Positions 8,449 through 16,973 of a DNA stretch of 64,000 bases are shown piece by piece (positions within the stretch are counted from its first letter, which is position 1; every line of letters starts with the position of its first letter). The stretch is from NCBI GenBank assembly GCA_965249175.1, contig OZ252227.1, positions 4,526,001 through 4,590,000 of the forward strand, read 5' to 3'. The translations under genes and the position numbers were made by a program. Under the pieces are notes generated by a model, which was not told the DNA's origin, ran no database searches, and worked only from the letters and a program-made list of their open reading frames with translations. This stretch comes from CAZYFH01 sp965249175. Lineage in GTDB: Bacteria > Acidobacteriota > Vicinamibacteria > Vicinamibacterales > UBA8438.

Positions 8449-9474
8449 ATGATCCATCGATACCTGGCGACCGCGCTGGCGGTGACCGCCGCCCTCGCGC
8501 TGTCACCTGCGGTCTCGGAAGCTCAGTCGACCGACGCGGGCGAGATACCACGCACGGCGTGGGGCGCTCCCGACCTCGGCGGTGTGTGGGACTTCCGCAC
8601 GACGGTCCCACTGGAGCGTCCGGACGAGCTGGCCGGAAAGACCGAGCTGATGGCCGAGGAAGCGGCGGCACGGAAGGCGCGCGCCGCCGAGTTCCTGACT
8701 GCCGCCCTCGACAGCCCCCCGCCTGAGGGTTGCCCGGGCGGCTACAACGCGTTCTGGTTCGACACCCAGGGGCTGGTCGACGACCGGCGGACGTCGCTGA
8801 TCGTGGACCCGCCGGACGGGAAGCTTCCGCCGCTCACGCCGAACGCGGTGACCCAGGTCGGCTCGCTTGGCGAGGATGTGCCGACCACGCTACCGGTACG
8901 CTATCGCGGATCCGGCGCCGGCGTCGCCGGCCCCGAGGACCGCGGTCTTGCCGAGCGGTGCCTCCTGGGGTTCGCGAACGGGCCGCCGTTGCTCCCCGGT
9001 GGCTACAACCAGAACGTTCAGGTGTTCCAGACCCCCGACCACGTGGTGATCCTCAACGAGATGGTGCACGACCCACGCATCGTTCCGCTCGACGGACGCG
9101 CGCACCTCTCCGACGACGTGCGGCAGTGGAACGGCGACGCGCGGGGGCACTGGGACGGCGACACCCTGGTTATCGAGAGCACCAACTTCACCAACAAGAC
9201 GGCGGCCTTCACTCTAGCGCTACCACCAACGGCGATGGGCACCGGCGACAACCTCCGCTTGATCGAGCGCCTGACGCGCGTCAATGCCGACGTGCTGCGC
9301 TACGAGTACACCGTCCATGACCCGACGACCTTCACCCGGCCGTTCACGGCGGCGATCCCGCTGCGCACGTCGGAGCTGCCGATGTTCGAGTACGCGTGCC
9401 ACGAGGGGAACTACGGATTGCTGAACATTCTGCGGGGCGCGCGGGAGGACGAACAGGCGGCCGCCCAGCAGTAG
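8449..9474 (+). CDS. Exported protein of unknown function, 'GGVW' family
   Basis: A 341-residue protein with a clear signal peptide (MIHRYLATALAVTAALALSP, cleavage near AVSEAQ) preceded by GAGAGGAG. Characteristic stretches are WGAPDLGGVWDFRTTVPLERP, RRTSLIVDPPDGKLPPLTP, GYNQNVQVFQTPDHVVILNE, MVHDPRIVPLDGR, GDTLVIESTNFTNKT and the end FEYACHEGNYGLLNIL. The minus-strand gene at 61120 is a paralogue with the same order of motifs. Such proteins are common, often in several copies, in Acidobacteriota; no function is established. It reads against the neighbouring minus-strand genes. Confidence 0.75.
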   Translation: MIHRYLATALAVTAALALSPAVSEAQSTDAGEIPRTAWGAPDLGGVWDFRTTVPLERPDELAGKTELMAEEAAARKARAAEFLTAALDSPPPEGCPGGYNAFWFDTQGLVDDRRTSLIVDPPDGKLPPLTPNAVTQVGSLGEDVPTTLPVRYRGSGAGVAGPEDRGLAERCLLGFANGPPLLPGGYNQNVQVFQTPDHVVILNEMVHDPRIVPLDGRAHLSDDVRQWNGDARGHWDGDTLVIESTNFTNKTAAFTLALPPTAMGTGDNLRLIERLTRVNADVLRYEYTVHDPTTFTRPFTAAIPLRTSELPMFEYACHEGNYGLLNILRGAREDEQAAAQQ

Positions 9475-9638
9475 TCGACGCCACTGCGGAGCCACAGATC
9501 ATGGCCCGCCCCGGTCGACGGGGTCGGCCTTTAGTTTGTTGGTCTTAGGTCTCCGGGCGGGGAAGAACGCCCCACCCTGAACCAACACTTCGCTCCCTAC
9601 TGACGGTTCTGTCCTTGGCCGATCGCGACGCACCCGAG

Positions 9639-10604
9639 CTACAGGCTCGAAGGCTCGGTTTCCCAGGCGAGATAGGTTTCCTCAGGAACGAAGTACATGT
9701 GCACCGTGTAGCGTCCCCTCGTCGACTCGGCGGGTCCGAAATGCAACACGTGCACGTTGTCGATGGGAGGAATGCGGAGGAGACCGCCTAACGGTATCGC
9801 AGTGGGCCAAGAGATGCCGGCCTCAAAATCGGCCTGGCTGAAGACATATTCGATGAAGATCAGCTTGCCGGCCGCCTCGCCATAGATCACTCCGTCATCT
9901 CCGGCTACATTCGGCTGGCGACTGAACGTCGGGTCGGTGACGTCATCTGGCAGATCGATGAAATGACGTCCCATGCCCGGACAGAAACGCGTCTCGGGCT
10001 CGTGGTCGCACGCGACCACTTCGTAGTCGCTCGACAGGCTCGTAGCCGACGGTAGTTGGCCGGCCCTCAGCATCGACGGGGCGACATCGTCGGGCCGTGT
10101 GAAGTGCCAGAGCCACAGATACTGATTCGAGGCTGCGGTCTCGCCTTCGATCAGGTCAGCCGTTGTGGAGTACGCGACAGGAAAATCGAGCTCGCGCAAC
10201 GTCAGGCCGTGGAGGCTCTTGCCGGCGACGAGATCCGCCTGCCGGATCAGGTAGCCGGCGGAGACGATGGCACCGTCCTCGACGCCGTAGAGGACACCTT
10301 GCGTGTGCGCACCATTCCCCTCCTCTGCCCACACCCCGGGGCCGGCATAGCCGTGGTAGTGGTTGCCGTCGTCCATGCGGAAGGCGGGTTCACCACCAGC
10401 GGCATAGAACGTCCCCCGCCCTGCAAGCTCGCCGACGGAACGGTAGTCCGAGGGCAAGTCGGTCACCTGTGGCAACGAGGATAGCGGACCCGAGCGGTCC
10501 GCCTGTGGCTGCTGCTCCGCAGGAGGAGCCGGCTCCGGCCCAGCGCATCCAACTAGACCGATCGCGACCACCAACGCCCCCACATAGACTCGCGCCGAAC
10601 TCAT
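9639..10604 (-). CDS. Lipoprotein of unknown function
   Basis: A 321-residue protein with a lipoprotein signal (YVGALVVAIGLVGCAG) and a Pro/Gln-rich linker before the mature domain. The mature part holds GNHYHGYAGPGVW, THTQGVLYGVEDG-like and CPGMGRHFIDLPDDV segments. Together with the VHMYFVPEETYLAWETEP end they suggest a beta-rich domain, possibly a cupin-like or 'DUF'-type fold. I do not recognise the family. It is the next gene after a kinase-fragment relic on the same strand. Confidence 0.65.
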   Translation of the reverse strand: MSSARVYVGALVVAIGLVGCAGPEPAPPAEQQPQADRSGPLSSLPQVTDLPSDYRSVGELAGRGTFYAAGGEPAFRMDDGNHYHGYAGPGVWAEEGNGAHTQGVLYGVEDGAIVSAGYLIRQADLVAGKSLHGLTLRELDFPVAYSTTADLIEGETAASNQYLWLWHFTRPDDVAPSMLRAGQLPSATSLSSDYEVVACDHEPETRFCPGMGRHFIDLPDDVTDPTFSRQPNVAGDDGVIYGEAAGKLIFIEYVFSQADFEAGISWPTAIPLGGLLRIPPIDNVHVLHFGPAESTRGRYTVHMYFVPEETYLAWETEPSSL

Positions 10605-10679
10605 GGATACCTCCCTCGCCTGCCGCGACAGTGGTGAATCGGCAATCCACCTTCCCCGCTTGACCGGAACCTTAATACA

Positions 10680-10866
10680 CCGACACCCTATTCCGGACAG
10701 CCAATTCTCTGGCGTTTACCCAGTTCAAGACGCCCGCGATGGTGTTGCGGGAACGGCCCGTGACCCGGGCGGTCGCAGAAATGCCCACACCCCCGATGCC
10801 CAGGCTCGCTTCGCCCATGCCGCCCGCGCCGAGGGGACTTGGAGCTCGTAGCGGCCGAGACGGCGG
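10680..10866 (-). pseudogene. Kinase glycine-loop remnant fused to HTH-like fragment
   Basis: Directly after the S1 gene stop, the minus strand reads RRLGRYELQ, then after a one-base shift LGAGGMGEASLGIGG, which is a damaged kinase glycine loop. It passes into GISATARVTGRSRNTIAGVL, resembling the helix-turn-helix start of an IS1-like or similar transposase/regulator. Neither part is complete. The segment separates the S1-domain gene from the lipoprotein gene. Confidence 0.5.
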
Positions 10867-10868
10867 AG

Positions 10869-12314
10869 TCATTCGTCCGCTGGGCCAAACGCCGCGCGCA
10901 GCTTGTCGGCCATCGAGCCGAAGCTCGCTTCTTGCCCTTCGCTCTGCCGTTTGGAGTAGGCACGGGCGTCATTGTTCTCTTCGACTTCGCGAATCGCTCT
11001 ACGGCTCAGGCGAATTCGATGGCTTTCGGGATCGACGTCGAGAACGACAACCTCGATCTCGCTGCCGACCGGGAACGCCTGTTTCAGGTCGGTGCCGTAC
11101 GCGGTGTCCGTCTCTTCATGGGGGATCAACCCGGTACGCCCCGGACTCAGGAAGACGAAAACGCCGTACCGCTCGTGGCGTTCGACTGTGCCCGTCAACT
11201 GTGCGCCCGCTTCGATCGTCGGGACCCGCGCCAAGTCGTTCTCGATCACGGCGACACCGATCCGCTTCCTTTCGAGGTCCACGGTAAGGATCTCGACTGC
11301 GACTGTCGCGCCGACGGTGACGGCGTTCTTCCAGTCGTCCCGCTTTCCGGACGGCGCAAAGGTCGAGAGATGCGCGAGCGCCTCGATGCCGGGCTGCAAT
11401 TCGATGAAGGCGCCGAATTCGAGGACGCGGGTCACGGTCCCGGTCAGACGGTGCCCGCTTGCGTAGGACTGGCCGACCGCGTCCCACGGGTCAGTCTGCA
11501 GCTGCTTCATCCCGAGGGAGATTCTGCCCTTCTCGTCATCAACGCGAAGGACTCGAACGGTGACGGAGTCGCCGGGTTGGACCACCGTGGTCGGGTCCGA
11601 CACTCGCGACCAGCCCATTTCGGAGACGTGCAGCAATCCCTGAATGCCACCCCCGAGATCGACGAAGGCGCCGTATAGCCGTACCGACACGATACGACCA
11701 GGGAGGTCGGCACCAGGGATGATTGTCTTGCGAACCTCGACCTCCTGCGCGCGTTCTTCTTCTTCGATCAACGCGCGTCGCGAGATGACGAGGTCCTTGC
11801 CTCCCTCTTTGTATTCAATGATACGGAAGGTGTAGAGCTGGCCTACGTGCACCTCCGGATCGGAGGTGAACCCGGCGTCGATCTGGGAGATAGGGCAGAA
11901 GGCGCGTTGTCCGCCGATGCGGACTTCGTAGCCCCCTTTGTTGGCCTTCTCTACGCGGCCCTCCACCGGCAACTGAGCGCGATAGGCGTCCTCTAGCTGT
12001 CGGCGCGTCGCGGCACCCCGTGCGAGTTTCCGTGACAGCTTGACCCCGTCGGAGGTCGAGACGACCACTCCCTCGACGGTGGCGCCCACCTCGACGGTCA
12101 GCTGGCCGTCTTCGTCCTGAAGCTCCGAGAGGTCCATCGTGGCCTCGCCTTTTCCGCCGACATCGACAAAGGCGACGTCTCTACCGATCAAGACGACGAC
12201 GCCCTGGAGCGTCTGTCCTGTCTCGAACACGGCCAACTCGAGCGAAGCCGCAAACATCGCGGCGAAGTCTTCCTCCTCGACAGGTTGCGAGGGTGTGTCG
12301 TCATCGGGCGACAT
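10869..12314 (-). CDS. S1-domain RNA-binding protein (ribosomal S1-like)
   Basis: A 481-residue protein with four to five S1 repeats. Typical units are GQTLQGVVVLIGRDVAFVDV, the third-repeat stretch PGRIVSVRLYGAFVDLGGG followed by GLLHVSEMGWSRV, LTGTVTRVLEFGAFIELQPG followed by EALAHLS, and LTGTVERHERYGVFVFL. The C-terminal tail is charged (EVEENNDARAYSKRQ) and ends KLRAAFGPADE, as in bacterial S1-like proteins. S1 proteins bind single-stranded RNA at the ribosome. Whether this is the main S1 (rpsA) or a paralogue cannot be decided; it is shorter than the usual six-repeat form. It is flanked on both sides by kinase 5' fragments, unusual for a translation gene. Confidence 0.8.
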   Translation of the reverse strand: MSPDDDTPSQPVEEEDFAAMFAASLELAVFETGQTLQGVVVLIGRDVAFVDVGGKGEATMDLSELQDEDGQLTVEVGATVEGVVVSTSDGVKLSRKLARGAATRRQLEDAYRAQLPVEGRVEKANKGGYEVRIGGQRAFCPISQIDAGFTSDPEVHVGQLYTFRIIEYKEGGKDLVISRRALIEEEERAQEVEVRKTIIPGADLPGRIVSVRLYGAFVDLGGGIQGLLHVSEMGWSRVSDPTTVVQPGDSVTVRVLRVDDEKGRISLGMKQLQTDPWDAVGQSYASGHRLTGTVTRVLEFGAFIELQPGIEALAHLSTFAPSGKRDDWKNAVTVGATVAVEILTVDLERKRIGVAVIENDLARVPTIEAGAQLTGTVERHERYGVFVFLSPGRTGLIPHEETDTAYGTDLKQAFPVGSEIEVVVLDVDPESHRIRLSRRAIREVEENNDARAYSKRQSEGQEASFGSMADKLRAAFGPADE

Positions 12315-12359
12315 ATGCAGGCTCCATCGGGCTAACGGTCGTCGTTCTGAACCTCGGCA

Positions 12360-12573
12360 AACCGGACCGGCTGAGGGCGCCCGAGCGGTGTGGCCTCGCG
12401 CTCGAACCGCTGTTTCAGATCCGGATCAGCGGCGACGTGCTCCGGGAGCACCTTGATGGCGACGGTGCGGTCGAGGCGAGTGTCGCGTGCCTGATAGACC
12501 TCGCCCATGCCGCCCGCGCCGAGGGGGGCTTGGATCTCGTAGGGGCCAAGGGGGTGTCGGGTCTGAGCGGCAT
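12360..12573 (-). pseudogene. Ser/Thr kinase 5' fragment, frameshifted
   Basis: The ATG reads MPLRPDTPL and then, after one missing base, GPYEIQAPLGAGGMGEVYQA, RDTRLDRTVAIKVLPEHVAA, DPDLKQRFEREATPLGR. Homology ends there and the frame stops just before the S1 gene. It has the MPL...GPYEIQAPLGAGG subtype shared with 24133-25010 and 34531-35027. It is another broken kinase start sitting in front of an unrelated gene. Confidence 0.8.
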
Positions 12574-12599
12574 GGGGTGCCTGATTGGCGGCGGCCTGC

Positions 12600-13967
12600 C
12601 TAACAGGTGAGGCCGCCGAGGATGTGGTCCTCTAGAAGAGCGAGCGTCTGCCGATGCATGTCGGGCTCGTTGTAGTGACGCCTCGTCACCACCGCCACGA
12701 CGGACTCGCTGGGAATGATGACGACGACGTTGCCCCCATTGCCGGACATGAACCACCCCGTGAGTCGTCCGCACGGCGACTCGTACGCTCTTCGCCAGAA
12801 GAGGAAGCCGTAGCTCAGATCTGCATCCACCTCGTGTCTGACGGTGAGCATCTCAGAAATCCAACTCGCAGGGATGACTTGTTCGCCCTCCCAACGCCCG
12901 TTCGACAACACGAGAAGGCCGAGTTTGATCAGATCACGGCTGCGCAACCGCAACCCACCGCCCGTCATGACCTCACCGCTGGGCGACCGGTACCATTCAT
13001 GTATCGTGATGCCAAGCGGGCCGAACAACCGTCGGGCGATGTAGTCGTCCACCGATTCCCCCACCGCCCGCTGCAGAATCTGCCCAAGGAGAAACGACCC
13101 CGCGGTGCAGTACGAGAAGGGTCCCCGTCCTGCCGGGTTGCGTCGGTAGCCCCTTTTGACCGGAAGGTCGGCAGCCCAGCGTGACCAGTTGTCGAGGGGA
13201 TACATGTTTTCCTCGTTGCCGGGGCTTGACGGCTCCCCGTCGTCACAGTCCAGCGCCGAGGACATCGTCAAGAAATCTGCGATGGTAATCCCTTGCTTCA
13301 GGGGGCCTTCATGCTCGAATGGAGCGAGATCAAACAGCCACTGAAAAGCGGACTCGTTGACGGATTCGAGTGTCCCGTCTGCTACGGCTGCGCCTATCGC
13401 GAGAGCGGTGACAGACTTCATGGCCGAACGGGTATCGTTCAAGTGCTCGCGGCTGCCCTCGCCGAGATACTCCTCGAAGACCAGCCTCTCGTCCTTCGCG
13501 ATCAAGACACTGGTCGTGTTCGGAAACGATCCCCTCGCCACAGCCTCGCGGAACGAGGCAAGCGGAGACACGCGCAAGCCGACCGAGCCGGGCGTTACAA
13601 CGTCTAGCCCGTCGCTCAGGTTCGGAGGTGCCTCAACCTGCTGGGCGTGAGCGGATCCTGCGTAAGTGAGAACCAAGATGGAAGCCGTGACAATGAACCC
13701 GAGGACCAGGGCCTTGGTGCCCTCGGCTTCTTCCAGCCCGTAGATGTGCCCGATGTTGGGATGGTTCAGCGAGGCGAGGACTTTGGCTTCGCGCTCGAAG
13801 CGGGCCAGGCGATCGGGGTCGGACGTAAAGGCGTCAGGCAGGACTTTCAGCGCGACATCCCGATCCAACTTGGTGTCGCGGGCTCTCCATACTTCACCCA
13901 TGCCGCCGGCCCCGATCTGGGCGGTGACCGAATACGGGCCGAGGGAAGTGCCGGGCAGGAGGGGCAT
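12600..13967 (-). CDS. Chimeric protein: kinase N-lobe fused in frame to secreted serine hydrolase
   Basis: Residues 1-87 are a kinase start: LGPYSVTAQIGAGGMGEVWR, ARDTKLDRDVALKVLPDAF and on to EEAEGTKALVL. The next residue begins a hydrophobic secretion-like segment, GFIVTASILVLTYAGSAHAQ. This leads into a class C beta-lactamase/D-Ala-D-Ala carboxypeptidase-like domain. That domain has the catalytic-type SAMKSV (Ser-x-x-Lys) motif around residue 180, YCTAGSFLLG and ADLSYGFLFWR. The kinase part lacks the C-lobe. The open frame is intact over 455 codons. Its ATG lies 5 bp after the stop of the upstream full kinase, so it is probably co-transcribed. A hydrolase with its own start inside the fusion is possible, but no ATG lies close to the signal. 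Confidence 0.75.
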   Translation of the reverse strand: MPLLPGTSLGPYSVTAQIGAGGMGEVWRARDTKLDRDVALKVLPDAFTSDPDRLARFEREAKVLASLNHPNIGHIYGLEEAEGTKALVLGFIVTASILVLTYAGSAHAQQVEAPPNLSDGLDVVTPGSVGLRVSPLASFREAVARGSFPNTTSVLIAKDERLVFEEYLGEGSREHLNDTRSAMKSVTALAIGAAVADGTLESVNESAFQWLFDLAPFEHEGPLKQGITIADFLTMSSALDCDDGEPSSPGNEENMYPLDNWSRWAADLPVKRGYRRNPAGRGPFSYCTAGSFLLGQILQRAVGESVDDYIARRLFGPLGITIHEWYRSPSGEVMTGGGLRLRSRDLIKLGLLVLSNGRWEGEQVIPASWISEMLTVRHEVDADLSYGFLFWRRAYESPCGRLTGWFMSGNGGNVVVIIPSESVVAVVTRRHYNEPDMHRQTLALLEDHILGGLTC

Positions 13968-13972
13968 GGCGC

Positions 13973-16669
13973 TCAGCGGGCGGGCACGAGCTCGGCCAGC
14001 TCCGCGAGCCAGTTCTGCACCACGACGATCTCCCGAGCCGGCGCCGATTGCGCCCGATACGGTCTCAAGAAACGGGTGCCGTCAGCCGCCACGTCGTAGG
14101 GGGCTCCCCAGTTGCTATAGCTCTGTACGGAATTGACCGGCCGAGCCGCGTCGAACACTACGAACAGCGTCACTGACGAGCCGAGCTCCAGCGTCTCGCC
14201 CTCTCCAATCCTCACCATCCGACCCAGCACCATCCCGTCTTGGTCCTGGTCGCCATTCTCATTGAAAAACAGGGCACGGCCGTCCGACCTCCACCGCGGG
14301 AAGAGCCCGCCGTTCGTCGTGACCCGACGGCGGCCGGCGCCCGACGGAAACCGAGCGACATAGACCTCCATCCGTTCCGACTCGTCAGACACAAAGGCCA
14401 GCCAACGACCGTCCGGCGACAGCGCAGGGCTATGCTCGTATGCCTCGGTCGCCACCACCGCGTGGGGCTCGGCGTCACCGCGCAGCCGGGCGAAGATGTC
14501 CTCCCCCGACCCCTCCCGAATCGCGGTATACGCGAGCGTCTCGCCGTCGGCAGTGAACGACGGCGTCGACGCACGGACCGGCTCGGTGACCAGCGTGGTC
14601 TCCGACCCGTCGTCGACATCGAGCAGCACAAGCTCCTGCCCCCGGCTCAGCGCAACGTGGCGACCATCGGGATGCCAGCGCGGAGCATACCATCCGACCT
14701 CCAGACCAGTCGGCACCTGCCGGACCATGTCCCACAGGAATACCCTGGTGGGTGTCTCTCGCGTCCCCACCACGGCCAGAGCGCCGTCGGGCGAGAGGTC
14801 GACCATGGCGACATCGGGTGGTAGCTCGCCCACCGTGGTGAGCGTCCCTTCCAGATCGACCCACGCGAGTGTCGCGGTGTCAGCGCGCGCGGGCGCTGGG
14901 ATATAGACCAGCGTGCCCGAAGGCGAGACGGTCACCTGCGGTCGCGCCCTCGCCGGGTCGTACGCGAACTCCTCGAGCACCCCCCGCGCCGGACCAAGCC
15001 GCCGCGTCGCAGGATCGAACGCGGCGGCCAGCACCACCCCCTCCCGTTCGAACAGTAGGTGACCGGACGTCGCGAGCGCGACCAGTGTGGCGTCGTCGAG
15101 AAGCGGGACCGGGTCCGAGGCATCGGCCGGCAACACAGCGATCCGGGGACCCCCGAGATCCGACGCGCCGTAACCGTAAAGGATGTCGCCCGTCTCGGGC
15201 ACGACCACCGGCTGCGGAGCGCGGCGGGCGCCCACGCCCGTGTCGAACAGTAGCACCGGCGTCCCCCCCTCGGCTGACACGCGGAACAACGCGCCTCGAT
15301 CGCCGAAGACGATCTCGTCCTCCCACCAGACGCCGAACCCCCTGGAAACCCCCTCGACCAGCGTCTGCGGCGGGCTGTCCCCCTCGATCGCGACCCGCTT
15401 CAAGGCCTCGTCACCAGGTGAAAAAAATGCGACCCATCTCCCGTCAGGCGAGAAGAATGGCTGCTGGCCGCGTTCGGTGCCCGGAAGCGGGTCGACCGCG
15501 CGACCGTTGAGCGCTCGGCGCAAGAGCTGCCGCGGTCCGCTGCCGGCCCGGCCCGTGAAGACGATCTGGGTGCCATCCGACGAGACCGCCAGGCCGCGAG
15601 CAAACGACCCCGGGGCGGTGTATCGCACCCCGTCCGGCAGCACCACGCTGAGTCGGACGACCGCCGACGTCGGCAGCGGCTCCGGGGCCAGGGCACGGCC
15701 CGCCAGCAGACTGGCGGTGACCAGCAGTACGGCGGCAGTCAGCATCGGCGCCGGGCGCTGCCACATGGCGGGCGACCGGGCCGGTTGTTCTATCGGTTCC
15801 GGCCCGTCAGTGGCTGTCTCGAACGCCCCCTGCATCGCGAGCCGCACATCGCCAACGGCCTGTACCCGTTCCCTCGGATCTTTCTCGAGGCAGCGTCGCA
15901 GTAGGTTGGCGACCCTCGCGGGAGCGGTGCTGGGCAAGACATCCCATGTCGGTTCCTTCTCCAGCACCTTGGCCAGCGTCAAAGACACGTCCTCGCCCTG
16001 AAACGCCCGTCGGCCGGTGAGCATCTCGTAGAGCACGCACCCAAACGCCCAGATATCCGCCCGCTTATCGACCGACTTCCCGCGTGCCTGCTCCGGTGAC
16101 ATATACGCCGCCGTGCCCATGATCACGCCCACCTGCGTGGCCGCAGCCGTCAGCGTCGGCGACTGACTCGGATCACCTTCCGGCGTCGTGTCCATCGCCT
16201 TCGCCAATCCGAAGTCCAAGACCTTGACGGTCCCGTCCTCCCGCACCTTGATGTTCGCGGGCTTCAAGTCGCGATGGATGACTCCGGCCTCGTGCGCGGC
16301 CTCCAACGCCTCGGCAATCTGCTTGGCAATCGACAGCGCTTCATCCAGCGGGATCGGCCCTTTGGCGATCCGGTCGGCAAGGGTCGGCCCTTCGACCAGT
16401 TCCAGGACGAGCGCCTGTGTGTCGTCGCTCTTCTCGATGCCGTGGATCTGCGCGATGTTGGGATGATTGAGGCTGGCGAGCACCTGTGCTTCCCGCTGGA
16501 ACCGGGCGAGCCGATCCGGGTCAGCGGCAAAGGCGTCGGGGAGAATCTTCAGGGCGACATCGCGGCCCAGCTGGGTGTCGGTGGCGCGATAGACCTGCCC
16601 CATGCCGCCCTCGCCGATGAGGGCGGAGACGTCGTAATGGCCGAGGCGGGTGCCGACTTCGAGGGCCAT
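13973..16669 (-). CDS. Membrane Ser/Thr protein kinase with TolB-like sensor domain
   Basis: 898 residues and apparently intact. The kinase domain (about 1-290) has GEGGMGQVY, VALKILP (Lys), HRDLKPANIK, DFGLAKAMDTTPEG, GTAAYMSPEQARGK and DIWAFGCVLYEMLTGR. One membrane helix follows (MLTAAVLLVTASLLAGRAL). The C-terminal half is a beta-propeller of TolB/WD40-like blades (SSDGTQIVFTGRAG, FSPDGRWVAFFSP, LSPDGRWLAFVSDESERMEV). Such kinases phosphorylate Ser/Thr in response to an extracytoplasmic cue; targets are unknown. This is the only intact member of the MALEVGTRLGHYDV subtype here and the likely source type for several fragments. A CATAAT box lies 24 bp before the ATG. Confidence 0.9.
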   Translation of the reverse strand: MALEVGTRLGHYDVSALIGEGGMGQVYRATDTQLGRDVALKILPDAFAADPDRLARFQREAQVLASLNHPNIAQIHGIEKSDDTQALVLELVEGPTLADRIAKGPIPLDEALSIAKQIAEALEAAHEAGVIHRDLKPANIKVREDGTVKVLDFGLAKAMDTTPEGDPSQSPTLTAAATQVGVIMGTAAYMSPEQARGKSVDKRADIWAFGCVLYEMLTGRRAFQGEDVSLTLAKVLEKEPTWDVLPSTAPARVANLLRRCLEKDPRERVQAVGDVRLAMQGAFETATDGPEPIEQPARSPAMWQRPAPMLTAAVLLVTASLLAGRALAPEPLPTSAVVRLSVVLPDGVRYTAPGSFARGLAVSSDGTQIVFTGRAGSGPRQLLRRALNGRAVDPLPGTERGQQPFFSPDGRWVAFFSPGDEALKRVAIEGDSPPQTLVEGVSRGFGVWWEDEIVFGDRGALFRVSAEGGTPVLLFDTGVGARRAPQPVVVPETGDILYGYGASDLGGPRIAVLPADASDPVPLLDDATLVALATSGHLLFEREGVVLAAAFDPATRRLGPARGVLEEFAYDPARARPQVTVSPSGTLVYIPAPARADTATLAWVDLEGTLTTVGELPPDVAMVDLSPDGALAVVGTRETPTRVFLWDMVRQVPTGLEVGWYAPRWHPDGRHVALSRGQELVLLDVDDGSETTLVTEPVRASTPSFTADGETLAYTAIREGSGEDIFARLRGDAEPHAVVATEAYEHSPALSPDGRWLAFVSDESERMEVYVARFPSGAGRRRVTTNGGLFPRWRSDGRALFFNENGDQDQDGMVLGRMVRIGEGETLELGSSVTLFVVFDAARPVNSVQSYSNWGAPYDVAADGTRFLRPYRAQSAPAREIVVVQNWLAELAELVPAR

Positions 16670-16689
16670 AGGTTGTCAGGCGGAACCCG

Positions 16690-16766
16690 CTGATTATGCC
16701 ACCGGCTGGGGCTGGTCACGGCCTCACAGGGCAGACGGTGTGCAACGAGGGGACAGGAGGGACGGG
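16690..16766 (-). repeat. Dispersed promoter repeat, copy 1
   Basis: On the minus strand it reads GTTGCACACCGTCTGCC ... GGTGGCATAATCAGC, with CATAAT at 16693-16698 as the -10 box of the full kinase. The same roughly 75-bp block occurs near 27350, 32045, 42430 and 49050, in the same orientation and each time upstream of a minus-strand gene. Confidence 0.7.
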
Positions 16767-16778
16767 GAGGCCGCTCGG

Positions 16779-16845
16779 CTAGCTCTGGGCCGCTTCATGC
16801 GGCGGAGGAGGGCTTGGAACCGGGACAGCGGAGCCGACGGGTGAG
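16779..16845 (-). pseudogene. TPR/kinase C-terminal tail remnant
   Basis: The minus strand encodes SAPLSRFQALLRRMKRPRAS followed by a stop, a degenerate form of the DPLRADPRFQALLRRMNFPE tail seen at three other places. Nothing upstream of it in the same gene survives. Confidence 0.5.
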
Positions 16846-16973
16846 CCCGCTCACTCACGCCAGACGAACCGCACTGGAACCTGAGAGGGGTCGACACGCC
16901 CCTGAAGAGCAGACCGTCCTTTTGGGGGCGAGGGGCGTGCGGTGGTCCGTTATGATGCTCGCTGCCGAGCACG

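Noticed and set aside
9555..9572. Intrinsic terminator between the convergent genes at 9474 and 9639
   Set aside because: A GGGCG/CGCCC stem exists but there is no T-tract on either strand, so support is too weak to list.
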